From CBDAUN01 sp965200645 (GTDB lineage: Bacteria; Pseudomonadota; Gammaproteobacteria; Arenicellales; JAJDZL01), in assembly GCA_965200645.1 (NCBI GenBank), contig CBDAUN010000003.1, positions 620,001 through 684,000 of the forward strand: DNA of 64,000 bases, written 5' to 3'. The position numbers were made by a program, and so were the translations under genes. Positions 44,475 to 54,360 of this stretch are shown here, in pieces (position 1 is the first letter of the stretch; each line of letters starts with the position of its first letter). The notes beneath the pieces are model-generated. The model saw nothing but the letters and a program-made list of their open reading frames with translations. It was not told where the DNA came from and did not search any database.

Positions 44475-44601
44475 AATATCTAAAGTTATTACAGTCCGGT
44501 TGTAAGGAACATACAACCAAGTAAGATCAGTACTTTGCAGGCAATATATCGCTCTAGTCATGTGCGGCTACACTATACTCATCCATTAGCAGAATAGATT
44601 T

Positions 44602-45492
44602 ATGAAGATTAAAGAAGTCCTCCAATATCCCACTCGTGTGTTAAGCGAAGAACAACGTCAGTTCTACTTCAATAATGGGTATTTACTTGTTGAAGAAGTA
44701 ATAACCGGAGAATTGTTGAGACGACTCCAAGCTACTACAAACGAGATGATTGAGCGAAGTCGCTCAATAACTAACTCCGACGCTGTGTGGGACTTGGAAC
44801 CAGGGCATAGTGCTGAAACCCCAAGGCTTAGACGACTAACAAGTCCTAATGACTACCATCCTACCTACTGGGAGTATGCTTCAAAGTCAATCGTTGGTGA
44901 CATTGTTGCTGACCTGGTTGGGCCGAATGTTAAGTTTCACCACTCTAAGTTGAATTTTAAGTGGGCTAAAGGCGGTGAGGAAGTTAAGTGGCATCAGGAC
45001 ATTCAATTTTGGCCACATACAAATTACTCCCCTCTTACCGTTGGTTTGTATATGTATGATTGCGGACCAGAGCAAGGACCTTTGGTGGTCTTGCCCCAAA
45101 GTCACTCAGGGCCTTTATACGATCAATACAACGAGTCCGATCAATGGGTTGGCTGCCTGTCATCCAGTGATGCAAAGACTTTAGACACTTCCAAGGCGGT
45201 TGAGCTTTGCGGGAAGGCAGGTTCACTGACAATTCATAATTGCAGAACACTGCATTCATCTAAACCCAACCGTTCGGAAGTTGGCCGACCATTGCTGTTA
45301 AATGCGTTTTCTGCAGCGGATGCAATGCCCTATACACCGGTGCCAACTGCATCAAAACATTTTCAGGCTATCGTTCGTGGTTCACCCGCACGATGGGCGC
45401 ATCATGATAAACGTCCATGCCAAATTCCACCTGACTGGTCAGGCGGATACACATCAATTTTTGCTCTTCAACAGGAAGAAGAAGCGGCCTAG
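44602..45492 (+). CDS. Phytanoyl-CoA dioxygenase (PhyH) family protein
   Basis: Iron(II)/2-oxoglutarate oxygenase of 296 residues. The metal ligands are visible as His131-x-Asp133 in KWHQDIQF and His218 in CRTLHSSKP, with Arg229 in VGRP to bind 2-oxoglutarate. The family is broad and the substrate cannot be read from sequence; hydroxylation of a lipid, amino acid or small metabolite is possible. It is the last gene of the block between aceE and aceF, 45 bases upstream of aceF. Confidence 0.88.
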   Translation: MKIKEVLQYPTRVLSEEQRQFYFNNGYLLVEEVITGELLRRLQATTNEMIERSRSITNSDAVWDLEPGHSAETPRLRRLTSPNDYHPTYWEYASKSIVGDIVADLVGPNVKFHHSKLNFKWAKGGEEVKWHQDIQFWPHTNYSPLTVGLYMYDCGPEQGPLVVLPQSHSGPLYDQYNESDQWVGCLSSSDAKTLDTSKAVELCGKAGSLTIHNCRTLHSSKPNRSEVGRPLLLNAFSAADAMPYTPVPTASKHFQAIVRGSPARWAHHDKRPCQIPPDWSGGYTSIFALQQEEEAA

Positions 45493-45537
45493 ATTGAAAT
45501 TCTAATCACTCAAAGAACAATAGAGTAAAACATTTTT

Positions 45538-46896
45538 ATGAGTACAGGCGAAATAGTCGCATTACCGGATATCGGTGACTTTTCTGATGTAGAAGTCATT
45601 GAAATTCTGGTAAGTGTTGGAGATTCGATCGCAATTGAAGATTCAATATTGACACTAGAAAGTGATAAGGCAACTATGGAGGTGCCATCAACAATCGCAG
45701 GGAAAATTACTGAAGTGCTAATCTCGATAGGTGACAAGATTTCACAAGGGGATCCGTTACTTCGTATCGATTCAGAAGGAGCGGTAGAGGAGACTGATCA
45801 AGATGAATCGACTGCCAGCGATGCCGAACAGCCAGCGAAGGTAGAATCACCTCCAATAGACAAAGAGGTGGAGACTGTTCAAATTGAACAACCATATGCG
45901 GAAGAAGAATCAGCGACACAGAACACTTACGTCCCGCTTGTACCTGCTCCTTCAGGACCACTTCCTCCTCCAGTGGAAAAGTCAAAAATCGCGATGTCTT
46001 ATGCAAGTCCAGGTACTAGGCGATTTGCCAGAGAATTGGGAGCAGACTTATCTTTAATTCGCGGCACCGCGAATAAGGGAAGAATCACTAAGGAAGATGT
46101 TAAGCGATTTGTTAAGCAAACCCTTCAATCTAAAGACACTCCTACAGGAGGAGTGGTATATGGCCCGCCACCGATTCCGGAAGTGGACTTCAGTAGATTT
46201 GGTGCAATCGAACTTAAGTCGCTGTCGAAGATTAAGAGAATTACAGGAGATAGACTTCACCGCTCCTGGCTTGATATTCCGCATGTGACTCACCACGATG
46301 AATCCGACATTACGGAACTTGAAAATTTTCGAAAGTCGTTGGGAAATGAGTTAATGGACAGTGGCGTACGAATCACAGTTCTTGCATTTATTTGCAAGGC
46401 GGTAGTGGCTACGCTCAAGGAGTTTCCTACGTTTAACTCTTCGTTGTCCCCAGATAACCAATCGCTCATACTAAAGAAATATTTCAACTTAGGGATCGCA
46501 GTCGATACGGCTAACGGATTAGTTGTTCCCGTTGTCAAGGGTGTAGAAAATTTTGGGATTAAGGACTTTGCTATCGAACTACAAGCAGCCGGTGAAAAGG
46601 CGCGAACTGGCAGATTGACACCTTCTGACTTTGAAGGTGGGTGCTTTACGATTTCAAGTTTAGGTGGAATTGGCGGGCGATTCTTTACGCCGATCATTAA
46701 TCCACCGGAAGTCGCAATTCTAGGTGTGAGTCGACATCATAAAGTTTTAGTTCCAGGGAGCAGTTCGATCGATACTAGATTGATGCTGCCGTTGTCGCTA
46801 TCTTATGATCACCGAGTAATTGACGGTGCCGAAGCAGCTCGATTCACTGCCTATTTGGCTCGACTGCTTGAAGACCCGCGACGAATCCTACTATAG
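45538..46896 (+). CDS. aceF: Pyruvate dehydrogenase E2, dihydrolipoyl acetyltransferase
   Basis: Core acetyltransferase of the pyruvate dehydrogenase complex. The 452-residue protein has one lipoyl domain with the lipoyl Lys in LESDKATMEVPS (about residue 43). An acidic/Pro linker follows, then the E1/E3-binding domain YASPGTRRFARELGADL, and the catalytic domain with SYDHRVIDGAEAARF. E. coli AceF has three lipoyl domains, so this is a short form. Position 41 bases upstream of lpd confirms the PDH role. Confidence 0.95.
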   Translation: MSTGEIVALPDIGDFSDVEVIEILVSVGDSIAIEDSILTLESDKATMEVPSTIAGKITEVLISIGDKISQGDPLLRIDSEGAVEETDQDESTASDAEQPAKVESPPIDKEVETVQIEQPYAEEESATQNTYVPLVPAPSGPLPPPVEKSKIAMSYASPGTRRFARELGADLSLIRGTANKGRITKEDVKRFVKQTLQSKDTPTGGVVYGPPPIPEVDFSRFGAIELKSLSKIKRITGDRLHRSWLDIPHVTHHDESDITELENFRKSLGNELMDSGVRITVLAFICKAVVATLKEFPTFNSSLSPDNQSLILKKYFNLGIAVDTANGLVVPVVKGVENFGIKDFAIELQAAGEKARTGRLTPSDFEGGCFTISSLGGIGGRFFTPIINPPEVAILGVSRHHKVLVPGSSSIDTRLMLPLSLSYDHRVIDGAEAARFTAYLARLLEDPRRILL

Positions 46897-46936
46897 TCGT
46901 GTAAAGAATTAGCCCTTATTTTCAGGAAGAATTATC

Positions 46937-48370
46937 TTGGCAAACGAAACCAATGTAATTGATGCAGATGTAGCAGTATTGGGCTCTGGCCCCGGTGGTT
47001 ATACGGCTGCATTCAGAGCTGCTGATCTTGGTAAGAAAACCGTACTCATTGAACGCTATCCAAGTTTGGGCGGAGTTTGTCTAAATGTAGGGTGTATACC
47101 ATCAAAAGCTTTACTTCATGTTGCCAAAGTTCTTTCAGAGGTGGTTGAAGTAAAGGAGTGTGGAATTGTTTTTGACGACCCTACCATAGACATCGTCAAA
47201 CTACGAAAGTGGGTTGAAAAAGTCATTTCTCAGTTAACCGGTGGTTTGGCTGGCCTAGCCAAACGAAGAGGCGTTCGAGTCGTAACCGGATACGGCCAAT
47301 TTATCACGCCAAATTCCATAACTGTTGTGAACGACGAAACCATTGCGAAAGTCGAGTTTACTAATTCGATTATCGCGGCAGGGTCTCAGGCATCAAAGTT
47401 GCCATTCATCCCTAATGACCCAAGAATCTTGGATTCGACAAGCGCGCTGGAATTAAAGGATGTTCCAAAGCGACTGCTAATTATCGGTGGCGGAATTATC
47501 GGTCTTGAACTAGCTACGGTATATCACGAACTAGGTTCCTCAATTTCGGTGGTGGAAGTGCTAGATGGGCTAGTATCTGAAGCAGACTCGGATTTAGTCA
47601 AGCCACTTACCACTCGAATTTCGAAAAATTACGAAAAAATAATGACCAACACTCGTGTGACTTCCGTCGACTGTGAAGCTACTCCAATTACTGTAGAGTT
47701 TGAGAAAGGAGACGAAAAGTTCGCTGATAAATATGACCAGATTCTCGTAGCTGTGGGTCGCAATCCAAACGGAAAACGCATTGGTGCAGAAAATGCTGGG
47801 GTTCAGGTGAACGACGACGGATTTATTGCAGTTGATAGTCAAATGCGTACTAATGTACCTCACATTTTTGCCATCGGCGACATCACCGGACAGCCAATGC
47901 TCGCTCACAAGGCTACTCATCAAGGTAAGGTGGCAGCGGAAGTCGCTGCTGGACAAAAAAGTGGCTTCGACACTGACTTAATTCCTTCAGTGGCGTACAC
48001 TGACCCAGAAATTGCTTGGGTGGGAATGACGGAACGCGAAGCGAAGCATCGCGGAATCGAAATCGATAAGGTGTCATTTCCGTGGGCAGCGAGTGGCAGA
48101 GCCTTATCCATGGGACGATCTGAAGGATTAACCAAATTGATTTTCGACCCAACCACAAAGCGTGTCATTGGAGCTGGAATTACCGGCGCAAATGCCGGAG
48201 AATTGATAGCCGAAGCGACACTTGCCATCGAGATGGGGGCAGATGCGGAAGATATCGGTCTAACGATTCATCCACATCCGACTTTGTCTGAGAGTATCGG
48301 TTTTGCAGCAGAAATGCAAGAAGGCACGATTACCGACTTATACATCCCAAAAAAGAAACCACGTTCCTAA
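46937..48370 (+). CDS. lpdA: Dihydrolipoyl dehydrogenase (E3)
   Basis: FAD enzyme that reoxidises the lipoyl arm. The 477-residue product has VLGSGPGGYTAAFRAADLG for FAD, the redox-active disulfide in GGVCLNVGCIPSK, the NAD motif IIGGGIIGLELATVY, AIGDITGQPMLAHKA, and the C-terminal catalytic His-Glu in HPHPTLSE. Start is a TTG at 46937 with a good AGGAAG ribosome site. It is the last gene of the plus-strand group and faces serS. Confidence 0.96.
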   Translation: MANETNVIDADVAVLGSGPGGYTAAFRAADLGKKTVLIERYPSLGGVCLNVGCIPSKALLHVAKVLSEVVEVKECGIVFDDPTIDIVKLRKWVEKVISQLTGGLAGLAKRRGVRVVTGYGQFITPNSITVVNDETIAKVEFTNSIIAAGSQASKLPFIPNDPRILDSTSALELKDVPKRLLIIGGGIIGLELATVYHELGSSISVVEVLDGLVSEADSDLVKPLTTRISKNYEKIMTNTRVTSVDCEATPITVEFEKGDEKFADKYDQILVAVGRNPNGKRIGAENAGVQVNDDGFIAVDSQMRTNVPHIFAIGDITGQPMLAHKATHQGKVAAEVAAGQKSGFDTDLIPSVAYTDPEIAWVGMTEREAKHRGIEIDKVSFPWAASGRALSMGRSEGLTKLIFDPTTKRVIGAGITGANAGELIAEATLAIEMGADAEDIGLTIHPHPTLSESIGFAAEMQEGTITDLYIPKKKPRS

Positions 48371-48409
48371 CTCAATATCCTAGTTTCAGTTAGCACCGGA
48401 AACAAATTG

Positions 48410-48432
48410 TTGGCGAGTATAGAACTTGCCAA
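48410..48432. terminator. Hairpin between convergent lpd and serS
   Basis: TTGGCGAGT, 5-base loop, ACTTGCCAA: a 9-bp stem with one G-T pair in the 68-base gap between two convergent genes. Neither side has a long T run. It may act as a weak two-way terminator. Confidence 0.45.
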
Positions 48433-48438
48433 TTGACA

Positions 48439-49719
48439 TTAACCTTTCTCGATGCGCTTTAGCCCACCCATATAGGCCTGAAGTGCTTCTGGAATTTCGA
48501 TACTTCCATCTTCTCTTTGATAGTTTTCCATCACTGCGATAAGCGTTCTACCTACCGCTAATCCTGAACCATTTAGAGTGTGTAATGGTTCTGGACGCCG
48601 GGTTTGTGGGTTTCTCCAACGGGCGCTCATCCTTCGTGCTTGAAAACCTTCACAATTACTGCACGAGGATATTTCCCGATACTTCTGTTGTCCAGGAAGC
48701 CAGACTTCAATATCGTAGGTCTTCGCCGCACCAAATCCCATATCACCAGTGCACAAAACGATTACCCGATAAGGCAACTCAAGCAGTTTTAAGATTCTTT
48801 CAGCATTGGATACCAGTTCCTCGAGTGCTTCATAGGAAGAATCAGGAGTAACTATATGCACCAGTTCGACCTTTTCAAACTGATGCTGGCGAATCATACC
48901 GCGCGTATCTTTGCCGTAGGATCCCGCTTCACGGCGAAAACAAGGTGTATGTGCGACGAGTTTCATTGGAAGATTGTCGGGTTCAACGATACTGTCACGA
49001 ACAAAGTTCGTCAAAGGCACTTCGGCGGTGGGAATCAAATAGAAGTCCCGATCATCTTCCAAGTGAAATTGATCGTCCTGAAACTTTGGCAGCTGTCCGG
49101 TGCCAAATAAATTTTCGCTATTGACAATAAACGGAACATTGGCCTCTCTATAGCCATGATTTCGAACGTGAGTATCAAGCATAAACTGAGCAATCGCTCG
49201 ATGAAGCATGGCAAGCTCATCTCTCATCACAACAAACCTAGATCCTGATAGCTTCGTTGCTAACTCAAAGTCGAGTATGCCAGCCTGCTCACCTAAAGCC
49301 ACGTGATCTAGTGGTTCAAAGGCAAACTGGGGTTGATCTCCAACACGACGAATCTCCACATTAGCATCTTCGTCAGAACCAATAGGAACGCTTTCGTGCG
49401 CCAAGTTTGGTATCCCGGAGGCGAAGTCATGAAATTCTCTTTGAATTTCTGAAAACTGGATTTCCAGCTCTACAAGTTGCTTGCCTACTTGATCTACCTG
49501 AATTAACAAATCTGACGCATCCGCACCAGATGCCTTGGCTCGTCCAATCTCCTTCGATAATTGATTACGTTGATTTCTTGCAGACTCGGTATCGGTCTGT
49601 ATAGTTCTACGTCTTGATTCCAAATCCTCGTAGTAGGCAATATCGAATTCATAGCCCCGAGGTCGCAGTTTCAGGGCAATTACTTTGTATTCATTTCGAA
49701 GTAATTGTGGGTCAAGCAT
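48439..49719 (-). CDS. serS: Serine--tRNA ligase
   Basis: Charges tRNA-Ser and tRNA-Sec with serine. The 426-residue product has the N-terminal tRNA-binding coiled coil (residues about 30-100) and the class II catalytic core: motif 2 in FRREAGSYGKDTRGMIRQHQFEKVE and motif 3 in NGSGLAVGRTLIAVMENYQ. Length is normal (E. coli 430). Order ftsK-lolA-rarA-serS is as in E. coli. The 180 bases between rarA and serS hold four TTCGAA palindromes. Confidence 0.97.
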   Translation of the reverse strand: MLDPQLLRNEYKVIALKLRPRGYEFDIAYYEDLESRRRTIQTDTESARNQRNQLSKEIGRAKASGADASDLLIQVDQVGKQLVELEIQFSEIQREFHDFASGIPNLAHESVPIGSDEDANVEIRRVGDQPQFAFEPLDHVALGEQAGILDFELATKLSGSRFVVMRDELAMLHRAIAQFMLDTHVRNHGYREANVPFIVNSENLFGTGQLPKFQDDQFHLEDDRDFYLIPTAEVPLTNFVRDSIVEPDNLPMKLVAHTPCFRREAGSYGKDTRGMIRQHQFEKVELVHIVTPDSSYEALEELVSNAERILKLLELPYRVIVLCTGDMGFGAAKTYDIEVWLPGQQKYREISSCSNCEGFQARRMSARWRNPQTRRPEPLHTLNGSGLAVGRTLIAVMENYQREDGSIEIPEALQAYMGGLKRIEKG

Positions 49720-49899
49720 GTCTTTTCCAAATTCCTTTTAAACTGTCCGCTGTATATTGTCTTTTTTTATAAATTTAATATCAAACTAATCGATTCGAAT
49801 TCCTTATGAATTTTAAGAATCACCCGCCAAAAATAGCAACTTAGTTCGAATACCCTAACCTAATGACTGTTATTTCGAATCTTTCGAATTCGATCCATG

Positions 49900-51174
49900 T
49901 CACGTAGCCTGGTTCATATATTCAGTTATTCTTTTTTCAACTCCGCGGTTGACTGGTTCATAGTAGCGAACGGGAGTCATCTCTTTTGGGAAATATTTTT
50001 CTCCGGCTGCGTATGCATCCTGCTCATCGTGAGCGTATCTGTAATCCTTACCGTAGCCCAGTTCCTTCATCAAATTTGTGGGTGCATTTCGCAAGTTAAA
50101 AGGAACTGGCAGGTCACCTTTAGACTTTGCATCAGAGGTTGCCTCGTTGAATGCCTTATACACGGCGTTACTCTTTGGCGTACAGGCCATGTATACAACA
50201 GCTTGTGCTATTGCCAGTTCGCCTTCCGGGCTACCTAGTCTTCGATATACATCCCACGCTGACAGGGCTATTTCCAAGGCACGCGGATCTGCGTTTCCCA
50301 CATCTTCACTGGCGATTCGAGTCACTCTACGAGCTATATATATCGGGTCACAACCTCCTTCAAGCATTCTGCACATCCAATACAACGCGGCATCAGGATC
50401 AGACCCTCTAACTGATTTGTGCAACGCAGAGATTTGTTCATAAAAAACATCACCGTGTTTGTCAAATCTGGCCTGCGACTGACCGACCACTTCCGCTGCT
50501 AGACTAGCATCAATTTCGCTCTTATTATTGCTGTCAACCAAGGTGACGGCAATCTCCAAAAAGTTCAGTGCGCGTCTAGCATCTCCTCCCGACCCGTTTG
50601 CGATTATGGACTTTGCGTCATCGGTTATAGAAAAATTGTTCGAGAACACTGCATTGTCCACTTTGACAGCCCGGTCCAAAACTCGCAGAATGTCTTCATG
50701 TGAAAGTTGTCGCAACACGTACACTTTTAGGCGGGACAACAACGCACTATTCAATTCGAATGAAGGATTTTCTGTGGTTGCTCCGATAAAGATCAAGACT
50801 CCACTTTCGATGTGCGGTAGGAACGCATCCTGTTGAGATTTGTTGAACCGATGCACCTCATCAACGAACAAAACAGTCTTATTTCCCATGCTCCGAGCAA
50901 AGTTACCTTGATCAACCGCTTCACGAATATCTTTTATGCCGCTGGTAACTGCCGAAATCGTGATCATCTGCGCATTGAATGAATTAGAAAACAATCGCGC
51001 CAACGTGGTCTTTCCCGAGCCGGGCGGCCCCCACAAAACCATGGAATGCGCGACACTTGACTTCACTGATTCGAACAAAGGCTTGCCTGGGGTGAGTAAG
51101 TGTTCCTGACCGATCACCTCCTCAACACTTTGAGGTCTCATTAACTCTGCAAGTGGGACGAATTTCGAATCCAA
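49900..51174 (-). CDS. rarA: Replication-associated recombination protein A (RarA/MgsA)
   Basis: AAA+ ATPase related to clamp loaders that acts at stalled replication forks and interacts with SSB. The 424-residue product has LRPQSVEEVIGQEHLL, Walker A in WGPPGSGKTTLARLFSN, Walker B in VLFVDEVHRFNKSQQDAFLP, the sensor region GATTENPSFELN and the C-terminal tetramerisation domain (GYGKDYRYAHDE). Length is near the family norm (about 447). Confidence 0.96.
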   Translation of the reverse strand: MDSKFVPLAELMRPQSVEEVIGQEHLLTPGKPLFESVKSSVAHSMVLWGPPGSGKTTLARLFSNSFNAQMITISAVTSGIKDIREAVDQGNFARSMGNKTVLFVDEVHRFNKSQQDAFLPHIESGVLIFIGATTENPSFELNSALLSRLKVYVLRQLSHEDILRVLDRAVKVDNAVFSNNFSITDDAKSIIANGSGGDARRALNFLEIAVTLVDSNNKSEIDASLAAEVVGQSQARFDKHGDVFYEQISALHKSVRGSDPDAALYWMCRMLEGGCDPIYIARRVTRIASEDVGNADPRALEIALSAWDVYRRLGSPEGELAIAQAVVYMACTPKSNAVYKAFNEATSDAKSKGDLPVPFNLRNAPTNLMKELGYGKDYRYAHDEQDAYAAGEKYFPKEMTPVRYYEPVNRGVEKRITEYMNQAT

Positions 51175-51241
51175 AATAGTTTACGTATTGGTTTGTTACT
51201 TAAACTCTGTAGTTATCGACAATATAGCCGCAAACTATTAG

Positions 51242-51261
51242 AGTTGTATTTATACAACTCG
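51242..51261. repeat. Hairpin downstream of lolA
   Basis: GAGTTGTAT, 2 bases, ATACAACTC: a perfect 9-base inverted repeat 45 bases beyond the lolA stop and before rarA. It may end or pause lolA transcription on the minus strand; the following bases (TAATAGTTTG) are only mildly T-rich. Confidence 0.4.
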
Positions 51262-51306
51262 TTTCGTTAGAAGTGGTTTGAGGCAGTGATAATTTGATGA
51301 TAGTGG

Positions 51307-51951
51307 TTACTGTGATTCCACTACATCTACACCATCAGGAACTTCGAATTGAAATGTTCGTTCATCAAATTGCGGATTTTTCAGCAAGTCAACCATCTGA
51401 ATTCGCGTCGTATTTCCAATCCCATCAACCATCTCCACGATTTGTAGTCGATTGCTGTCGAAAGCCATACGGAGTTCAGAAAACTGAGATTCATCGGCGA
51501 TCTTTGGTTCGATTGCCACCCAGATCAACACCCCTTGCCGACCCAAATCCTCGACATTGTAGTTTTCTTCAATGGTTCCCATTCCAGATAATATCTGTGC
51601 GGGAGTATTACCGACGAAACTTTCCGAATCACTCACCGTAACCTGACTCAATTCAACATCGTAGACCCAGGTTTTGGTGCCATCATTAACAATTGTCTGC
51701 TCAAATGGACTGACGTATTCCCATCGAAACAAGTTTGGGCGCTGTATCCACACCAAACCACTGCTTTCTTCTAGAACATGCAACCCTTCGTCCAAGACAA
51801 CTTGCACAAATTCGGCAAACATAGTGTTGTCTTCCTCAAAGAACCGTTCGAGACGTTCTACAGCTGACTCAGATTGAGCGCTACTTGTGAGACTCAGTGC
51901 GAATAGAAGTGCACCGGCAGATACCGAGAAAAGCTTAATGAATTTGGTCAC
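51307..51951 (-). CDS. lolA: Outer membrane lipoprotein carrier protein LolA
   Basis: Periplasmic chaperone that takes lipoproteins from LolCDE to LolB. The 214-residue product has a clear signal peptide (FSVSAGALLFALSLTSSAQS). The mature domain has FAEFVQVVLDE, SSGLVWIQRPNLFRWEYVSPFEQTIV with the conserved Arg and hydrophobic cavity segments, and DGTKTWVYD. Length is normal. It starts 6 bases after the ftsK stop, so the two are co-transcribed. Confidence 0.95.
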   Translation of the reverse strand: MTKFIKLFSVSAGALLFALSLTSSAQSESAVERLERFFEEDNTMFAEFVQVVLDEGLHVLEESSGLVWIQRPNLFRWEYVSPFEQTIVNDGTKTWVYDVELSQVTVSDSESFVGNTPAQILSGMGTIEENYNVEDLGRQGVLIWVAIEPKIADESQFSELRMAFDSNRLQIVEMVDGIGNTTRIQMVDLLKNPQFDERTFQFEVPDGVDVVESQ

Positions 51952-51957
51952 AGGTGT

Positions 51958-54360
51958 TTAGTCTTCGGGTGGGGGCGGGACTAAAACCTCACGCTTGCCA
52001 TTCACATCAGCTGGACTGACTAATCCGGCATGTTCCATGGTTTCGATTAGTCTTGCTGCACGATTGTAGCCAATCCTAAACTTCCTCTGAACAGAGGAAA
52101 TTGTAGGTCTTTGAGACTGGATTACATAATTGACAGCTTCGTCGTAATATTCGTCATTCTCGCCATCGATGTCGTTTCCTCCGAATTCAGCATTAGACCC
52201 ATCTGTCGCTTTGCTGGAAACTACTTCGGAAACATAAACCGGAGGTCCATTCAGTTTCAATGCGTCTACAACTCTTTTGACTTCATCATCCGAAATAAAT
52301 GCACCGTGAACTCGCATCACCTCGCTAGACCCTGGTGCAAGAAAGAGCATATCTCCCTGCCCTAGCAAAGTCTCTGCACCCGGTTGGTCAAGAATCGTGC
52401 GCGAATCTGCATTCGATGCAACTTTAAAGCCGATTCGAGTGGGAATGTTTGCCTTCAGCAAACCCTTAATTACATCCGTTGATGGACGTTGAGTCGCCAC
52501 GATCAAATGGATACCCGCTGCACGTGCACGTTGGGCAATTCGAATGATCAAGTCTTCCGCCTTGCGCCCCATCACCATGATTAAGTCGGCAAGTTCATCG
52601 ATGACAACTACGATATATGGGAATGGCGATAAATAGGATGGTTCAGGCGACCCGGCCTTCAATGGATTGGGGATAGGTGCAGAACTACGAATGCGGTCGT
52701 TGTAACCTTCGAGGCTTCTGACGCCAAGTTGAGACATTAAGGTATATCTTGCTTCCATTTCGGCTATGCACCAACGCAGTGCGTTTTCCGTTTTTTCCAT
52801 ATCGGTGATGACTGGCGTAAGTAAATGAGGAATGCCGTCGTAAACCGAAAACTCCAACATTTTTGGGTCGACCATAATCAGACGAATTTGATCCGGAGTT
52901 GATTTATAGAGGAAACTCAATAATATGGCATTTAGACACACCGACTTACCTGCGCCGGTAGTACCAGCAATCAGTAAATGCGGCATTTTGTCTAGACTCG
53001 ACACGACAGTGGAGCCTCTAATGTCCTTTCCGAGCACGATGGATAACGGAGAATTACTCTGTTTGTACTGCTCCGATTCAAGACCATCCAAGAATCGTAC
53101 TGCTTCCCTCATTCGATTCGGAACTTCAATACCAACGTAAGGACTACCCGGTATATTGTCGACCACACGCACACTTGAAACAGCGAGAGAGCGGGCTAAA
53201 TCTCTATTCAGGTTGACGATTTGACTGGCCTTAACTCCTGGGGCAGGCTGAACCTCCAGTTGAGTGATCACCGGACCGGGGTGTGCATTTTCCACTGTAA
53301 CTTCGACTCCGAACTCACTCAGCATGGTTTCAACCTTACTCGCCATGGTCGCAATATCTTTGCGAGAGTAGGCGTGTCGGGATTTATGTGGTCTATCCAG
53401 CAGGGACAGTGCGGGCAGTTTAAATTTGGACCCTCCGCTCTTAGTTTGCTGTGGGGGTTTGTGAGTGGAGCGAGGTGGTGCTTTAGATGTTATCGGCTTT
53501 TGCTTTACTTCTCGCACTTCAGGGCTATCAATTCCTTCAGCATCGACTTGACCGATACTGCCAATAATTGGTTCGACCCTTTTGCTTTCTGTTCGCCTCT
53601 TTGATCGTTTTTTGGCTTCAGGTTTCTTAGTTTTAGGTTTTGAAGATTTTGCAAACAGACTTGGTTTTGACAATTTTTTTCTTGGTACCTGCACCGGCTC
53701 CTGTTCGAAGTCTTGCTCAAAATTCCGCTGCGGTTGGACAGAAACATCATCGTCATATGCTGGTTCTCGTCGACTAGGTAAGACACTTTTGAAGGTTGAA
53801 ATTATCGCTCTGCCAACAAACTCGGATACCACCATCCAAGGTACTCCGGCAAGTGCAGTGCCAATTATTACAGCACAAAGAAATAAGACAACAGAAACCT
53901 GGAATGGTAGATAGGCTGTTACAAAACTGGCAGTTAGATTTCCTAAAACTCCACCGGGTGGAGCACCTGCGTTATTGTTGAGAATGTAGCTGTTCTCAAT
54001 TCCGCTGATCCCAGTCAATGTTAATACTGTTCCAATAAGAAACAGTATTGGGGAGAGAAGTTGGTCCTTTGCTTGATTTTTCCAACGATATAAATACATC
54101 CAACAGAAGGCGATTAGTGCGATTGGGATGACCAACACACAAATTCCTAACAGCCAATAGCCAATGTCTGCGATGTAGGCACCTGTGATACCTCCGATGT
54201 TGAAGATTTCGACTGCTGAACTAGAGTTTGTCCATCCCGGATCTTGACTTGAATAAGTCACAAAGATGGCAAACAAGGTTAGCGACAAGGCGGCAATCAA
54301 CGACATGACTAAATCATCGCGTGCTCGAGTCAGTGAATAATTGAAATTGAGCAATTTCAT
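51958..54360 (-). CDS. ftsK: DNA translocase FtsK
   Basis: Septal DNA pump that clears and decatenates the chromosome termini at division. The 800-residue protein has four or five N-terminal membrane helices (residues about 15-190) and a variable charged linker rich in Lys and Pro (about 200-340). The RecA-like motor has Walker A in LIAGTTGAGKSVCLNAIL and Walker B in YIVVVIDELADLIMV. The C-terminal winged-helix gamma domain (SVQRKFRIGYNRAARLIE) reads KOPS. Its linker is shorter than in E. coli. Confidence 0.96.
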   Translation of the reverse strand: MKLLNFNYSLTRARDDLVMSLIAALSLTLFAIFVTYSSQDPGWTNSSSAVEIFNIGGITGAYIADIGYWLLGICVLVIPIALIAFCWMYLYRWKNQAKDQLLSPILFLIGTVLTLTGISGIENSYILNNNAGAPPGGVLGNLTASFVTAYLPFQVSVVLFLCAVIIGTALAGVPWMVVSEFVGRAIISTFKSVLPSRREPAYDDDVSVQPQRNFEQDFEQEPVQVPRKKLSKPSLFAKSSKPKTKKPEAKKRSKRRTESKRVEPIIGSIGQVDAEGIDSPEVREVKQKPITSKAPPRSTHKPPQQTKSGGSKFKLPALSLLDRPHKSRHAYSRKDIATMASKVETMLSEFGVEVTVENAHPGPVITQLEVQPAPGVKASQIVNLNRDLARSLAVSSVRVVDNIPGSPYVGIEVPNRMREAVRFLDGLESEQYKQSNSPLSIVLGKDIRGSTVVSSLDKMPHLLIAGTTGAGKSVCLNAILLSFLYKSTPDQIRLIMVDPKMLEFSVYDGIPHLLTPVITDMEKTENALRWCIAEMEARYTLMSQLGVRSLEGYNDRIRSSAPIPNPLKAGSPEPSYLSPFPYIVVVIDELADLIMVMGRKAEDLIIRIAQRARAAGIHLIVATQRPSTDVIKGLLKANIPTRIGFKVASNADSRTILDQPGAETLLGQGDMLFLAPGSSEVMRVHGAFISDDEVKRVVDALKLNGPPVYVSEVVSSKATDGSNAEFGGNDIDGENDEYYDEAVNYVIQSQRPTISSVQRKFRIGYNRAARLIETMEHAGLVSPADVNGKREVLVPPPPED

